A stretch of 64,000 nucleotides of DNA from positions 310,001 to 374,000 of the forward strand of contig NZ_PVZV01000001.1 in NCBI RefSeq assembly GCF_002995495.1, read 5' to 3'. A model generated the notes under the pieces. That model ran no database searches, was not told the DNA's origin, and was given only the letters and a program-made list of their open reading frames with translations. The position numbers and the translations under genes were made by a program. The stretch comes from Actinocorallia populi (GTDB lineage: Bacteria > Actinomycetota > Actinomycetes > Streptosporangiales > Streptosporangiaceae). Below, piece by piece: positions 10,059 through 17,674 of the stretch. Numbering within the stretch: the stretch's first letter is position 1; each line of letters starts with the position of its first letter.

Positions 10059-10561
10059 CCGTCAACCGGCGCCGGGGTAGTGCTGGGGCTACCTCCAGGT
10101 TGGTGGATCGCCGTGATGCCGGCACCGGGGCGATGGGATCGGCGAGCGCGAGTTCGAGCTGTGCGCCGTCGCGCGTGCCGGAGGCCCTGGAGAAGAACGG
10201 CAGCGACAACTTCCTGGTGCCGCGCGGCCTCGTCCCCGCCGCGATGCTCACGGACGCGCCGGCTGAGACCATGGTCCAAGTCGCCCCGGCATGTCGCCGC
10301 AGGCGGTCGCCGACCGGATCCGCGCCGCCGGGGTCGGCGAGGTGCGCACCCTCCGGCAGCGGGCCGACGCGTCGGCCGTGAGCGCCGCGCTCGCTGGGCA
10401 CCGGCCCGCCATCGCGCCTGAGGCAGGGGTCTGCGAGCACCGGGCCCCGGCTCGGCCGGGGGCGAGCCGGGTGATGTTCCGGCCGGTCAGGGTCGCGGCG
10501 GAAGTGCGGGACGGCGGCCTCGATGGGTCGAGGCCGTGGACGACCAGGTCGGCCGGGCGGC
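10059..10561. other. Gene-poor stretch with degraded coding remnants
   Basis: No intact gene is convincing here. The + strand encodes a short protein-like stretch (EALEKNGSDNFLVPRGLVPA at about 10180-10245) that then needs a frameshift to continue (SPQAVADRIRAAGVGEVRTL), suggesting a decayed oxidoreductase-like gene. At 10394-10494 the sequence is similar to 12424-12519. On the minus strand this gives a TGRNITRLAPG tail like the C-terminus of the DinB/MPI-type gene ending at 12480. Both observations point to old duplication and decay. Confidence 0.4.
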
Positions 10562-11170
10562 TCAGGAGGGCGGGTGGGCGGGACCGGTGGGCAGGGTGTC
10601 GAGCCAGTGGAGGAGGCGGGCGCCCTCGCGGGTCATGATCTCGGGGTCCCGGAGGGCGTTGGCCAGGAGGGACATGCCCTGGTAGGAGGCGACGAGGGTG
10701 AGCGCGAGGTCGTCGGGGGCGGGGAGGGACAGTTCGCGGAACTGGCGTTCCACCCAGTCGAGCAGCAGGCGGATGACCCGGCCGGCCTCCAGGTCCATGC
10801 CGCCCTCGGTGCGTTTGTCGAGCTCGACCGCCAGCGTTCCGGTGGGGCAGCCGTACTGAGCCGCGGTCTCCCGCTGGCTCACCCAGGCTTCGACCAGGGC
10901 CCTGAGGCGGTCGAGGGGGTCGGGGAGGCGGTCGAGTTCGCCGGTGAGCCGCGCGAGGTGCTCGGAGTGCTCGGCCAGGGCGGCCTGGACCAGCTCGTCC
11001 TTGGTCTTGAAGTAGTAGTACACGTTTCCGACGGGGACGTCGGCGGCGCGGGCGATGTCGGCGATGGTGGTGCGCTCCACGCCCTGCTCGTGCAGGACTC
11101 TGGCGGCGGCGCCCATCAGGCGCCGCCGCTTGTCGGCTCCCCGTGCCCGGGGTTTCACTGAGTCGGACAT
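10562..11170 (-). CDS. TetR-family regulator (LmrA/YxaF-like C-terminus)
   Basis: 202 residues. The HTH is at about 15-60 (RLMGAAARVLHEQGVERTTIADIARAADVPVGNVYYYFKTKDEL is read across this span). The C-terminal part has AWVSQRETAAQYGCPTGTLA, the Cys-containing segment of the LmrA/QacR-like TetR subgroup that senses hydrophobic or electrophilic compounds. It is divergent from an NmrA-like NAD(P)-binding gene. TATAGT (11178-11183) lies 7 bases before the ATG with no Shine-Dalgarno sequence, so it is leaderless. AGTCAG half-sites occur on both sides of the divergent region. Confidence 0.9.
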   Translation of the reverse strand: MSDSVKPRARGADKRRRLMGAAARVLHEQGVERTTIADIARAADVPVGNVYYYFKTKDELVQAALAEHSEHLARLTGELDRLPDPLDRLRALVEAWVSQRETAAQYGCPTGTLAVELDKRTEGGMDLEAGRVIRLLLDWVERQFRELSLPAPDDLALTLVASYQGMSLLANALRDPEIMTREGARLLHWLDTLPTGPAHPPS

Positions 11171-11177
11171 CTGACTG

Positions 11178-11235
11178 ACTATAGACAGCCCGCCATGGAG
11201 GTGTGCTAGCGTTCTTCTAAGTCAGCCAACTAACT
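11178..11235 (+). promoter_or_regulatory. Divergent promoter region with AGTCAG/AGTTAG operator half-sites
   Basis: On the + strand TAGACA (11182-11187) and TAGCGT (11207-11212) are a candidate -35/-10 with a 19-base spacer. AGTCAGCC-AACTAACT (11220-11235) is an imperfect 16-bp dyad just after the -10. A second AGTCAG half-site lies at 11171-11180 on the other strand, beside the regulator's own TATAGT box. Confidence 0.55.
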
Positions 11236-11249
11236 AACAGGAGAACGCA

Positions 11250-12110
11250 ATGATCGTGGTGACAGGGGCGACCGGGAACGTCGGCCGTACGCTGGTGGGT
11301 CTGCTGGCGGAGGCGGGCGAGCCGGTGACCGCCGTGTCCAGGAAGATCACCGAATCCGACGTGCCGCGGGGTGTGGCGGCCTTCGCGGCGGACCTGACCG
11401 ATCCGGCCGGCCTCCGGCCCGCCCTCGAGGGCGCCGACGCGCTGTTCCTGCTGATCTCGGGTGACTTCGTGGCGGCCGCCGACGACCCGAGCGGCGTCAT
11501 CGACGCCGTCCTCGCCGACGCCGAGGGCGCCGGGGTGAAACGGGTGGTGCTGCTGTCCTCCCAGGGGGTCGCCACCCGGCCGGACTCGCCCTCCCACGGG
11601 ATCACCGGACGGTCCATCGAGGACGCCGTCCGGCGGTCGGGCGCCGACTGGACGATCCTGCGCCCCGGCGGCTTCGCCTCCAACACCTACGCCTGGGCCG
11701 AGTCGATCCGCGCCCGGCGGACGGTCGCCGCGCCGTTCGGCGACGTCGGCCTGCCGTTCATCGACCCGGCCGACATCGCGGAGGTCGCCGCCGCGGTCCT
11801 GCGCGGAGACGGGCACACGGGACAGGTCTACGAGCTGACCGGGCCCGCCCCCACCACGCCCCGGCAGCGGGCCGAGGCGATCGGCGCGGCCATCGGCGAA
11901 CCCGTCCTGTTCGTCGAGCAGACCCGCGAGGAGGCACGCGCGCAGATGCTGCAGTTCATGCCCGAGCCCGTGGTCGAGACCACCTTGGCCATCATCGGCG
12001 ACCCCACCCCCGCGGAGCTGCGCATCAGCCCCGACGTCGAGCGCGTCCTCGGCCGCGCACCCCGCTCTTTCGCCGAGTGGGCCCGCGACAACGCCGCCGC
12101 CTTCCGCTGA
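11250..12110 (+). CDS. NmrA-like / atypical SDR NAD(P)-binding protein
   Basis: 286 residues. The N-terminal Rossmann motif VVTGATGNVGRTLVGLL replaces the classical TGxxxGxG and is typical of NmrA/azoreductase-like atypical SDRs (QorB or NAD(P)H azoreductase type). Other family marks are KRVVLLSSQGVATRPDSP, the WTILRPGGFASN strand and PFIDPADIAEVAA. The classical YxxxK is absent, so it may be a redox sensor or quinone/azo reductase. The start has AGGAG upstream. Its promoter carries TetR half-sites and the divergent LmrA-like regulator is the obvious repressor, suggesting induction by quinones or similar compounds. Confidence 0.85.
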   Translation: MIVVTGATGNVGRTLVGLLAEAGEPVTAVSRKITESDVPRGVAAFAADLTDPAGLRPALEGADALFLLISGDFVAAADDPSGVIDAVLADAEGAGVKRVVLLSSQGVATRPDSPSHGITGRSIEDAVRRSGADWTILRPGGFASNTYAWAESIRARRTVAAPFGDVGLPFIDPADIAEVAAAVLRGDGHTGQVYELTGPAPTTPRQRAEAIGAAIGEPVLFVEQTREEARAQMLQFMPEPVVETTLAIIGDPTPAELRISPDVERVLGRAPRSFAEWARDNAAAFR

Positions 12111-12117
12111 GCGGCGC

Positions 12118-12232
12118 GAGCGCGAAGCCATGGCACACGGTCCGTCGGCCACCGAATGACGTGAGTCGTCGGGCCGGTGTCGGTTTCTTCTCGTGTACGG
12201 GTGGGTGCGTTCCGATGCTCGGAAGCGGCGCC
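12118..12232. repeat. Dispersed intergenic repeat, module A copy 1
   Basis: About 110 bases just after the NmrA-like stop codon match 14866-14975 at high identity. Shared blocks include GCGAAGCCATG, CACACGGTCCGTCGG, CACCGAATGACGTG, GTCGGGCCGGTGTCGG and CTCGTGTACGGG. The copy follows a stop codon in both places. It is not an IS: there is no transposase and no terminal inverted repeats. Confidence 0.7.
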
Positions 12233-12360
12233 TGCCCGTGCCGGGCACCGAGAGGGCGCGGGGCCGGGCCGTCGCGTGCGCCTGTACCGGGTGCGGCGTC
12301 CGCCTTACCCCGACGGGATGGTGGCTTCTTCGGCGGTCGCGGTCGGTGTGAGGGGCGGTC

Positions 12361-12414
12361 ATGGCCGATTCGTTCAAGCCCTGGGCGGGTGCGCGTGCGT
12401 ATGTTGCCGCTCGT
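12361..12414. repeat. Dispersed intergenic repeat, module B copy 1
   Basis: GCCGATTCGTTCAAGCC followed by GGGCGG and then GCGTATGTTGCCGCTCGTGG here is nearly identical to 16249-16304. In the second copy it supplies the start codon of the FAD-linked oxidase. The adjacent 12424-12519 segment (module C) resembles 10394-10494. Confidence 0.7.
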
Positions 12415-12479
12415 GGACTCGCCGGACACCGGCCCGCCACCGCGCTTGGGACAGAGGCCTACGAGCACGGAACCCCGGC

Positions 12480-13157
12480 TCAGCCGAGGGCGAGCCAGGT
12501 GATGTTCCGGTCGGTGAGGGCCCGGGTTTCGGCGGGGGTGAGGGGGAGGCGGCCGGTGGCCTTGCGGAGGAAGGTGGCTCGGTCCCAGCCGTCGGGGCGG
12601 GAGGCGCCGCCGAGGAGGAGGTGTTCGACGGCCCGGGCGGCATGCGGGGTCGGCCACGGGGTGCGGGCGAGGGCGGCGGCCAGGTCGAGGCCGTGGAGGG
12701 TGAGTTCGACCAGGCGGGTCAGGAGGAAGTCGGCGAGGAGCATGGCGTCGCCGTGGCGGGTGCGGACGACGCGGGGTGCGGGCTCGGCCGCGCAGAGGGC
12801 ATGGGCCAGCCGCCAGGTGGCGGCGAAGTCCTCGACGAGGTCGGGGGGCGTGGCGTGGGCGGCGGCCTTGGCGCGGGCGAGGGCGACGCGGGCCTGGTCG
12901 GTCTGCGGGGAGAAGCGGTCGTCGGGGCGGTAGTAGGCGGCCGCGGAGACCTCGGCACGGGACGGCGCGGGATCGGTGAGCATCGCGGGGAGCCAGGAGA
13001 TGACGACCGTCAGGTGGCCGACGAGGTCGCGGACGGTCCACGGCTCGCAGGGAGTCGGAAGGTCCCATTCGGCCGGGGTGAAGGTGGTGAGGACGTCTTC
13101 GAGTTTCCAGGCTTCGTCATGGAAAGCCTGGATCATCGATTTCTGGGCGGTCTTCAT
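12480..13157 (-). CDS. Maleylpyruvate isomerase N-terminal / DinB-like mycothiol-dependent protein
   Basis: 225 residues. The N-terminal four-helix DinB-like domain has LPTPCEPWTVRDLVGHLTVV near residues 33-52 and a HGDAM..FLLTRLVELTLHGLDLA segment near 135-165. The His residues correspond to the metal site of mycothiol-dependent maleylpyruvate isomerases. The C-terminal wing ends TPAETRALTDRNITWLALG. Members catalyse mycothiol transfer or isomerisation, or are uncharacterised; the substrate is unknown. ATG at 13157 gives MKTAQKSMIQAF with a purine-rich GGCGGGAAAA upstream; a longer frame from 13550 is unsupported. The 3' end lies inside the dispersed-repeat zone. Confidence 0.78.
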   Translation of the reverse strand: MKTAQKSMIQAFHDEAWKLEDVLTTFTPAEWDLPTPCEPWTVRDLVGHLTVVISWLPAMLTDPAPSRAEVSAAAYYRPDDRFSPQTDQARVALARAKAAAHATPPDLVEDFAATWRLAHALCAAEPAPRVVRTRHGDAMLLADFLLTRLVELTLHGLDLAAALARTPWPTPHAARAVEHLLLGGASRPDGWDRATFLRKATGRLPLTPAETRALTDRNITWLALG

Positions 13158-13273
13158 GAGTTTTCCCGCCTTTCGGGGGCTCACCGGGCTGGGTCTTCCC
13201 GGCTCCATGGTGCAGATCCCGGGCGATACCCCTCCGGTTCGCCCGAACGACGAAGAAAGCATGGGTGCCGTGC

Positions 13274-13399
13274 TCACCGGTGCCTGCCCTTCCGCCCGGA
13301 GAGGGCGAGAAAGGCCAGGGTCGCGGCCAGGGACAGCACCATCACCATGAGGAGGACGAAGCCGACGGCCCCCATGGCCGTCACCGGTACCTCGTTCAT
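13274..13399 (-). CDS. Small single-helix membrane protein (41 aa)
   Basis: It starts MNEVPVTAMG, has one helix (FVLLMVMVLSLAATLAFLAL) and ends with a basic tail, SGRKGRHR. Its ATG (13399-13397) overlaps the stop of the upstream gene as ATGA, so it is probably translationally coupled. The topology suggests N-out with a cytoplasmic basic C-terminus. No family is known to me. Confidence 0.5.
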   Translation of the reverse strand: MNEVPVTAMGAVGFVLLMVMVLSLAATLAFLALSGRKGRHR

Positions 13400-13719
13400 C
13401 GGCCGGCCTCCCCCGGGAAGGACACGGACTCCTCCGGACAGGGTTTCCCCGAAGGAGGCGCTTGCAAGCCGGGCTCCCCCGAGACGGGCTCGCACGGCCC
13501 GGCCTCCCGCAGGGCGGACTCGATGTCGAGCTGGACGGACAGCTCGTCACGGAGGTCCTCGGCCGAGTCGGCCAGGAGGGTGCAGGCCAGACCGGCGGTG
13601 AGCTCGTCGTCGGTGAGGGAGCAGCGGCGGCGGGTCGCCATCCAGCCGCCCGCAGGCAGCACCCGCACCCGCCAGCCCGGATGCCGTTCCCGCAGGTCCT
13701 CCAGCATGTGCTCGCCCAT
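13396..13719 (-). CDS. Hypothetical protein, first gene of a two-gene unit
   Basis: 107 residues starting MGEHMLEDLRERHPGWRVRV. The centre is acidic (LTDDELTAGLACTLLADSAEDLRDELSVQL is spread over residues 35-65) and the C-terminus is Pro/Gly/Glu-rich and probably disordered. GGAAGGGG lies upstream of the ATG. The ATGA overlap with the downstream 41-aa membrane protein supports a real operon. It is divergent from the Scr1-type regulator gene. It resembles small uncharacterised proteins often found beside DUF5753/DUF397 pairs, but I do not assign a function. Confidence 0.55.
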   Translation of the reverse strand: MGEHMLEDLRERHPGWRVRVLPAGGWMATRRRCSLTDDELTAGLACTLLADSAEDLRDELSVQLDIESALREAGPCEPVSGEPGLQAPPSGKPCPEESVSFPGEAGR

Positions 13720-13848
13720 GGTCGCGCCCCTTCCAGATCTTTCGCGGTTCAGGGGACCAGGATCGTGACGCGCGGATACTCTCGGCTACATACCGGTCAC
13801 ACCCAGAGTCCCCCCACCCGGGCGTGCAGGACCTACCAGAGGACCCCC

Positions 13849-14667
13849 ATGGCACAAGGCGAACTGGCCCGAGATCCCCTGATCAGGGCGTTCGGCGCGG
13901 TGGTGCGCACTCATCGGGAAGCGGCAGGACTGTCTCGCGCCAAACTGGCGGACGCGCTCGGTTGTTCACCGCAGTGGATCGAGAAGATCGAGACGGGAGC
14001 ACGGCCCCCATCCGAGGCGACTGCGATCGATCTGGACACCTATTTCAAAACGCCTGGCGTCCTCCACGCCATGTGGAAGGAGATCAAGCGATCCGGGAAG
14101 GCCGTGGAACTACCACCCGGGTTTCCGGGATTCATGGTTTTGGAATCCAAGGCCCGAGTCATGAGCATCTTCGAGAACATGACCGTCACAGGACTATTCC
14201 AGACCCCCGATTACGCCTATGAGATACTTAGTCCCGGCCGTGGGAAGGAGGCCATTGAGGAAGTAATACAGACCCGCCTGGAACGCCAGAAGATCCTTAC
14301 CAGAAGAAACCCTCCAGAGATCGTCCTCGTCCTCGACGAAACCGCCCTCCATCGCCCTATCGGGGATGCAGCGCTGCGCAGAAAACAACTCGACCACCTG
14401 GCATCACTCGCCGAATCCCCCAACATCACCGTCCAGGTCGTCCCCAAGACCAAAGGATCATACGCAGGGATCATGGGGACCTTCACGCTCATGGAATTCG
14501 ACGATGGACCTCATCTCGTCTATACCGAAGGCCACATCGATGGTCACGTCATAGACCATCCCGAGAAAGTAATGAAATACGGAATCAGATTTAGCCTCAT
14601 CCGGAGCGCAGCAATGTCAGCCGACGATTCACTAAACCTCATCCGCGCAATTGAGGGCACTCTATGA
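13849..14667 (+). CDS. Scr1/DUF5753-type XRE regulator (TA-like antitoxin family)
   Basis: 272 residues. The N-terminal XRE helix-turn-helix is at about 15-70 (VVRTHREAAGLSRAKLADAL, SPQWIEKIETGARPPSE). The C-terminal DUF5753 domain is at about 95-265 (MTVTGLFQTPDYA, ETALHRPIGD, ITVQVVPKTKGSYAGIMGTF). In streptomycetes these pair with small DUF397 proteins; some pairs affect development and antibiotic production, and they have been proposed as toxin-antitoxin-like. GAGG precedes the ATG and the stop overlaps the DUF397 start. The codon use is less GC-biased than its neighbours, suggesting horizontal arrival. Confidence 0.9.
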   Translation: MAQGELARDPLIRAFGAVVRTHREAAGLSRAKLADALGCSPQWIEKIETGARPPSEATAIDLDTYFKTPGVLHAMWKEIKRSGKAVELPPGFPGFMVLESKARVMSIFENMTVTGLFQTPDYAYEILSPGRGKEAIEEVIQTRLERQKILTRRNPPEIVLVLDETALHRPIGDAALRRKQLDHLASLAESPNITVQVVPKTKGSYAGIMGTFTLMEFDDGPHLVYTEGHIDGHVIDHPEKVMKYGIRFSLIRSAAMSADDSLNLIRAIEGTL

Positions 14668-14861
14668 ATCAGAAGAACGAGACGTTCACCACATGGCGCA
14701 AAAGCAGCCATAGTGGCGACACCGGCGGCCAATGCGTCGAAGTCACCGCGCTCCCCGGCCAAGTCGGAGTACGCGACTCCAAGAACCCCGACGCCCCCCA
14801 CCTCACCCTCACCCTCTCCACCTTCCACCAGCTCACCCGGCGGCTCCGCTCCGAGGGATGA
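14664..14861 (+). CDS. DUF397 domain protein
   Basis: 65 residues with the complete DUF397 pattern: TWRKSSHSGDTGGQCVEV, then VGVRDSKNPDAPHLTLT and a FHQLTRRLR tail. It overlaps the Scr1-type regulator by ATGA, so the pair is translationally coupled. In this family the small protein is thought to act with its partner regulator (Scr2-like). The exact activity is not established. A copy of the dispersed repeat begins right after the stop. Confidence 0.9.
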   Translation: MNQKNETFTTWRKSSHSGDTGGQCVEVTALPGQVGVRDSKNPDAPHLTLTLSTFHQLTRRLRSEG

Positions 14862-14865
14862 ACGC

Positions 14866-14975
14866 GAAGCCATGACACACGGTCCGTCGGTCACCGAATG
14901 ACGTGGGGCCGTCGGGCCGGTGTCGGGCTCTCCCTCTCGTGTACGGGCGGGAGGTGCCGTTCCGGTGCTCGAAGG
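14866..14975. repeat. Dispersed intergenic repeat, module A copy 2
   Basis: Second copy of the module at 12118-12232, again immediately after a stop codon. The identity falls away after about 14975. The remaining stretch to 15131 contains no convincing gene. Confidence 0.7.
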
Positions 14976-15131
14976 TGACGGCTGCCCGCCGTCCGAGGAC
15001 TTCGCCGAGCGGTGGGAGAGAGCGGGCCTGGACCGGCGTGTGCGTGCTCGGAAGTGCGGCCGGTCGACAGCCGGAGGCGGTCTTTCGGTCTGCTCGCGTG
15101 GCGGATGCCGGGGCACCGGCGGGTCGGGCCG

Positions 15132-15686
15132 TCAGGGTGCCAGGCCCTGGAACAGGGTGGCGAGGGTGCGGCGGCGCAGATCGTCGTCCCAGGCGCCGTG
15201 GACCGCGCCCTGGCAGACGGCTCCGAGCAGGGCGACCACCTCGTCCGCTCGTACCTCCGGGCGGACCGTGCCGGCCTGCTGAGAGCGGAGGAGCAGAGCC
15301 TGGACGCCGTCGTGGAGCAGGGCGACGGCCTCGGCGACCTGGAAACCGGAGCCGTCACGTGACAACAGGTCGATGACGGTTCGCTTGCGGGCCGCCTGCT
15401 CGACCGTCCGGGTGAAGTAGACGAACAGGCCTTCCGCCGCGTCGCCTGCGGCCAGTTCCTCCGCCTGGGCGAGGAGGTCCGCCAGCAGCCGTTTCATGAC
15501 GGCCTGCAGGAGCTCCGCCTTGGTGGGGAAGTGCCGGAAGACCGTGCCGATCGCAACTCCGGCCCGTGCCGCGACCTCCTCGGTCGAAGCGGTCGCGCCG
15601 TGTTCGGCGAACACCTCCTCGGCCGCCGCCAGGATCTTCTCCCGGTTGATCCGCGCGTCCGCGCGCATGCCCTTGGACGTTGACAA
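15132..15686 (-). CDS. TetR-family transcriptional regulator
   Basis: 184 residues. The HTH is at about 12-58 (INREKILAAAEEVFAEHGA, VAIGTVFRHFPTKAELL). The C-terminal domain resembles the TetR group with SBP-like DUF helices (LSRDGSGFQVAEAVALLHDG). TTG at 15686 with GGAG upstream is the likely start; ATG at 15668 would still keep the HTH. It is divergent from a SnoaL-like gene and two TGAGY-n4-ACTCA dyads lie between, so it very likely represses both genes. Confidence 0.9.
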   Translation of the reverse strand: MSTSKGMRADARINREKILAAAEEVFAEHGATASTEEVAARAGVAIGTVFRHFPTKAELLQAVMKRLLADLLAQAEELAAGDAAEGLFVYFTRTVEQAARKRTVIDLLSRDGSGFQVAEAVALLHDGVQALLLRSQQAGTVRPEVRADEVVALLGAVCQGAVHGAWDDDLRRRTLATLFQGLAP

Positions 15687-15688
15687 GA

Positions 15689-15728
15689 TGAGTCTCCACT
15701 CAGCATCATGAAAATGAGCCCCGACTCA
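15689..15728. promoter_or_regulatory. Two tandem TetR operators (TGAGY-n4-ACTCA)
   Basis: TGAGT-CTCC-ACTCA (15689-15702) and TGAGC-CCCG-ACTCA (15715-15728) repeat with 26 bases between centres, in the divergent gap between the TetR gene and the SnoaL-like gene. Two similar dyads at fixed spacing imply two dimers bound to one region. Confidence 0.75.
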
Positions 15729-15752
15729 CCTTAATGGGAAAGGACGTTCACC

Positions 15753-16151
15753 ATGCCGACCCCCCGTGATGTCTTCGAGCACATGCGCCGCCAATGGCTC
15801 GGTCCCGTTCCCGGACCCCACGCCGACCTCCTCGCCGACGACGTCGTCATCGAGACGCCCTTCGCCCCACCCGGCCGGCCCTCCCGTATCCAGGGCCGCG
15901 AGGCGTTCCTCGCCTACGCCGGTCCCCAGCGCGCCGCCCTCCCCGTCCGCTTCGAGGCCGTCGACGTCCTGGCCGTCCACGACACCGCCGACCCCGAGGT
16001 CATCGTCGTCGAATACACCATCACCGGCGCCCTCGGCGAACACCGCGCCACCGCCCCCTTCATCGGCGTCCTACGCGCCCGCGACGGCCTCATCACCCAC
16101 TGGCGCGAGTACCAGAACCCGCTCGCCCTCGCCCTGCTCTCCGGCGCTTAG
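15753..16151 (+). CDS. SnoaL-like / NTF2-fold protein
   Basis: 132 residues with the SnoaL-like cone fold. The N-terminal helix is [42 protein letters not shown] and the closing strands [21 protein letters not shown] and [16 protein letters not shown] follow. Members include polyketide cyclases, ketosteroid isomerase-like proteins and many unknowns; a free-standing copy beside a TetR gene is more often a detoxification or stress enzyme than a cyclase. The start has GAAAGGA upstream. Transcription is probably controlled through the tandem TetR operators directly upstream. Confidence 0.8.
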   Translation: MPTPRDVFEHMRRQWLGPVPGPHADLLADDVVIETPFAPPGRPSRIQGREAFLAYAGPQRAALPVRFEAVDVLAVHDTADPEVIVVEYTITGALGEHRATAPFIGVLRARDGLITHWREYQNPLALALLSGA

Positions 16152-16248
16152 CCCCGACCGACGAGCGCGGACGCCTGTCCCACCGCCCTGCCCGCCGAGC
16201 CGGTCGATCGGGAGCGGCTTCTCCGGTGTCCGAGCTCGGTGCGCAGGG

Positions 16249-16304
16249 GGCACGGCCGATTCGTTCAAGCCTCGGGCGGGGCGCGTGCGTATGTTGCCGC
16301 TCGT
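16249..16304. repeat. Dispersed intergenic repeat, module B copy 2
   Basis: Nearly identical to 12361-12414. The repeat spans the ATG at 16291, so the first residues of the downstream enzyme (MLPLVD) are encoded by repeat DNA. No ribosome site is visible ahead of that ATG. Confidence 0.65.
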
Positions 16305-17661
16305 GGACACGGGTGAAGGTGTGGTGCTGCGTCCGGGGGACGCGGGTTATGACGGCGAGCGGCTCGGGTTGAACCGGGCGGTCGGGTCGCGGCCCGCGTA
16401 CGTGGTCGGGGCGGCCGGGGAACGGGACGTGGTGGACGCGGTGCGGTCGGCCGGCCGGCGGGGGCTGGCCGTGGGGGTGATGGCCACCGGGCACGGGCCG
16501 GCGGTGTCCGCCGACGGCGCCGTGCTGGTCAACACGCGGCGCATGGACGGGGTCGCGGTCGACGCGGCGGGCGCCACCGCGTGGGTCGAGGCCGGGGCGC
16601 GCTGGGAGCGGGTGCTGGCGCGCACCGCCCCGCACGGGCTGGCGCCGCTGAACGGGTCGAGCCCCCACGTGGGCGCGGTCGGCTACACGACGGGCGGCGG
16701 CGCGGGGCTGCTGGGCCGCCGGTTCGGTTTCGCCGCCGACCACGTACGCCGGTTGCGGCTCGTCACCGCCGACGGGCGGCTGCGCGACGTGACGGCCGAG
16801 ACCGACCCCGACCTGTTCTGGGCGGTACGCGGTGGAAAAGATAACTTCGGCCTGGTCGTGGGCATGGAGATCGACCTCTTCCCCGTTCCGCGGCTGTACG
16901 GGGGCGGGCTGTACTTTCCGGGCGAAGCAGCGGCCGAGGTGCTGCACGCCTACTCCGCATGGACCCGGCACGCTCCCGAGGAGCTGGCCTCCTCGGTGCT
17001 GCTGGTCCGCAACCCCGACCTGCCCTCCGTCCCCGGGCCGCTGCGCGGACGGTTCGTCATCCACGTCCGCGTCGCCCACAGCGGAGACGCGGCCGAAGGC
17101 GAACGGCTGGTGCGGCCGCTGCGCGACCTGGGCCCGACGCTCCTGGACACCGTGCGGGACATGCCCTACGCCCAGGTCGGCTCCATCCACCACGAACCCG
17201 TCGCCGAACCGTACGCCGCCGACGACCGCAACCTGCTGCTGCGCGACCTGACCTCCGACGCCGTCGAAGTCATCACCGCGCACGCCGGACCGGACGCCCC
17301 GTTCGTCACCGAACTGCGGCACTTCGGCGGCGCCTACGCCCGTCCGCCACGCGTCCCGAACTGCGTAGGCGGCCGCGACGCCGCGTTCTCCCTCTTCACC
17401 GGCTCCACCACGCGGCCCGCGGCCCTCAAGCGGCGCGAGGACCTGCTCACCCGCATGCGCCCGTGGAGCACCGGGAACACCAACCTCAACCTCGCCGGCA
17501 TCCAGGACACCGGCCCGGACCGGGTGGCCGCCGCCTACACCCCGGCCGACTTCGACCGCCTCTCCGCGCTCAAGGCCCGCTACGACCCTGAGAACACCTT
17601 CCGGATCAACTTCAACATCCCACCCATGAAGGAAGCCCCCGCACCCCGCCTCCCGCTGTGA
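16291..17661 (+). CDS. FAD-linked oxidase (berberine-bridge-enzyme-like)
   Basis: 456 residues. The N-terminal PCMH-type FAD domain is at about 25-205: [12 protein letters not shown] carries the His usually linked to FAD, and [20 protein letters not shown] is the diphosphate loop. The Cys of bicovalent BBEs is replaced by Ser-Pro-His, so attachment is probably monocovalent. The C-terminus has the BBE signature [13 protein letters not shown]. It probably oxidises a sugar, alcohol or alkaloid-like compound. The start is uncertain: ATG at 16291 lies in a dispersed repeat and has no ribosome site; GTG at 16303 is an alternative. It has no signal peptide. Confidence 0.85.
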   Translation: MLPLVDTGEGVVLRPGDAGYDGERLGLNRAVGSRPAYVVGAAGERDVVDAVRSAGRRGLAVGVMATGHGPAVSADGAVLVNTRRMDGVAVDAAGATAWVEAGARWERVLARTAPHGLAPLNGSSPHVGAVGYTTGGGAGLLGRRFGFAADHVRRLRLVTADGRLRDVTAETDPDLFWAVRGGKDNFGLVVGMEIDLFPVPRLYGGGLYFPGEAAAEVLHAYSAWTRHAPEELASSVLLVRNPDLPSVPGPLRGRFVIHVRVAHSGDAAEGERLVRPLRDLGPTLLDTVRDMPYAQVGSIHHEPVAEPYAADDRNLLLRDLTSDAVEVITAHAGPDAPFVTELRHFGGAYARPPRVPNCVGGRDAAFSLFTGSTTRPAALKRREDLLTRMRPWSTGNTNLNLAGIQDTGPDRVAAAYTPADFDRLSALKARYDPENTFRINFNIPPMKEAPAPRLPL

Positions 17662-17674
17662 GGAGTGGCGGGCC

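Noticed and set aside
10048-10440. Minus-strand frame in the gap upstream of the TetR/GAP operon
   Set aside because: No ribosome site or motif, and frames on both strands break. Treated as decayed DNA with repeat module C.
15753-16151. SnoaL-like protein as a polyketide cyclase of the right-hand cluster
   Set aside because: It lies 48 kb from the ACP, beside its own TetR gene and operators, so a pathway role is unsupported.
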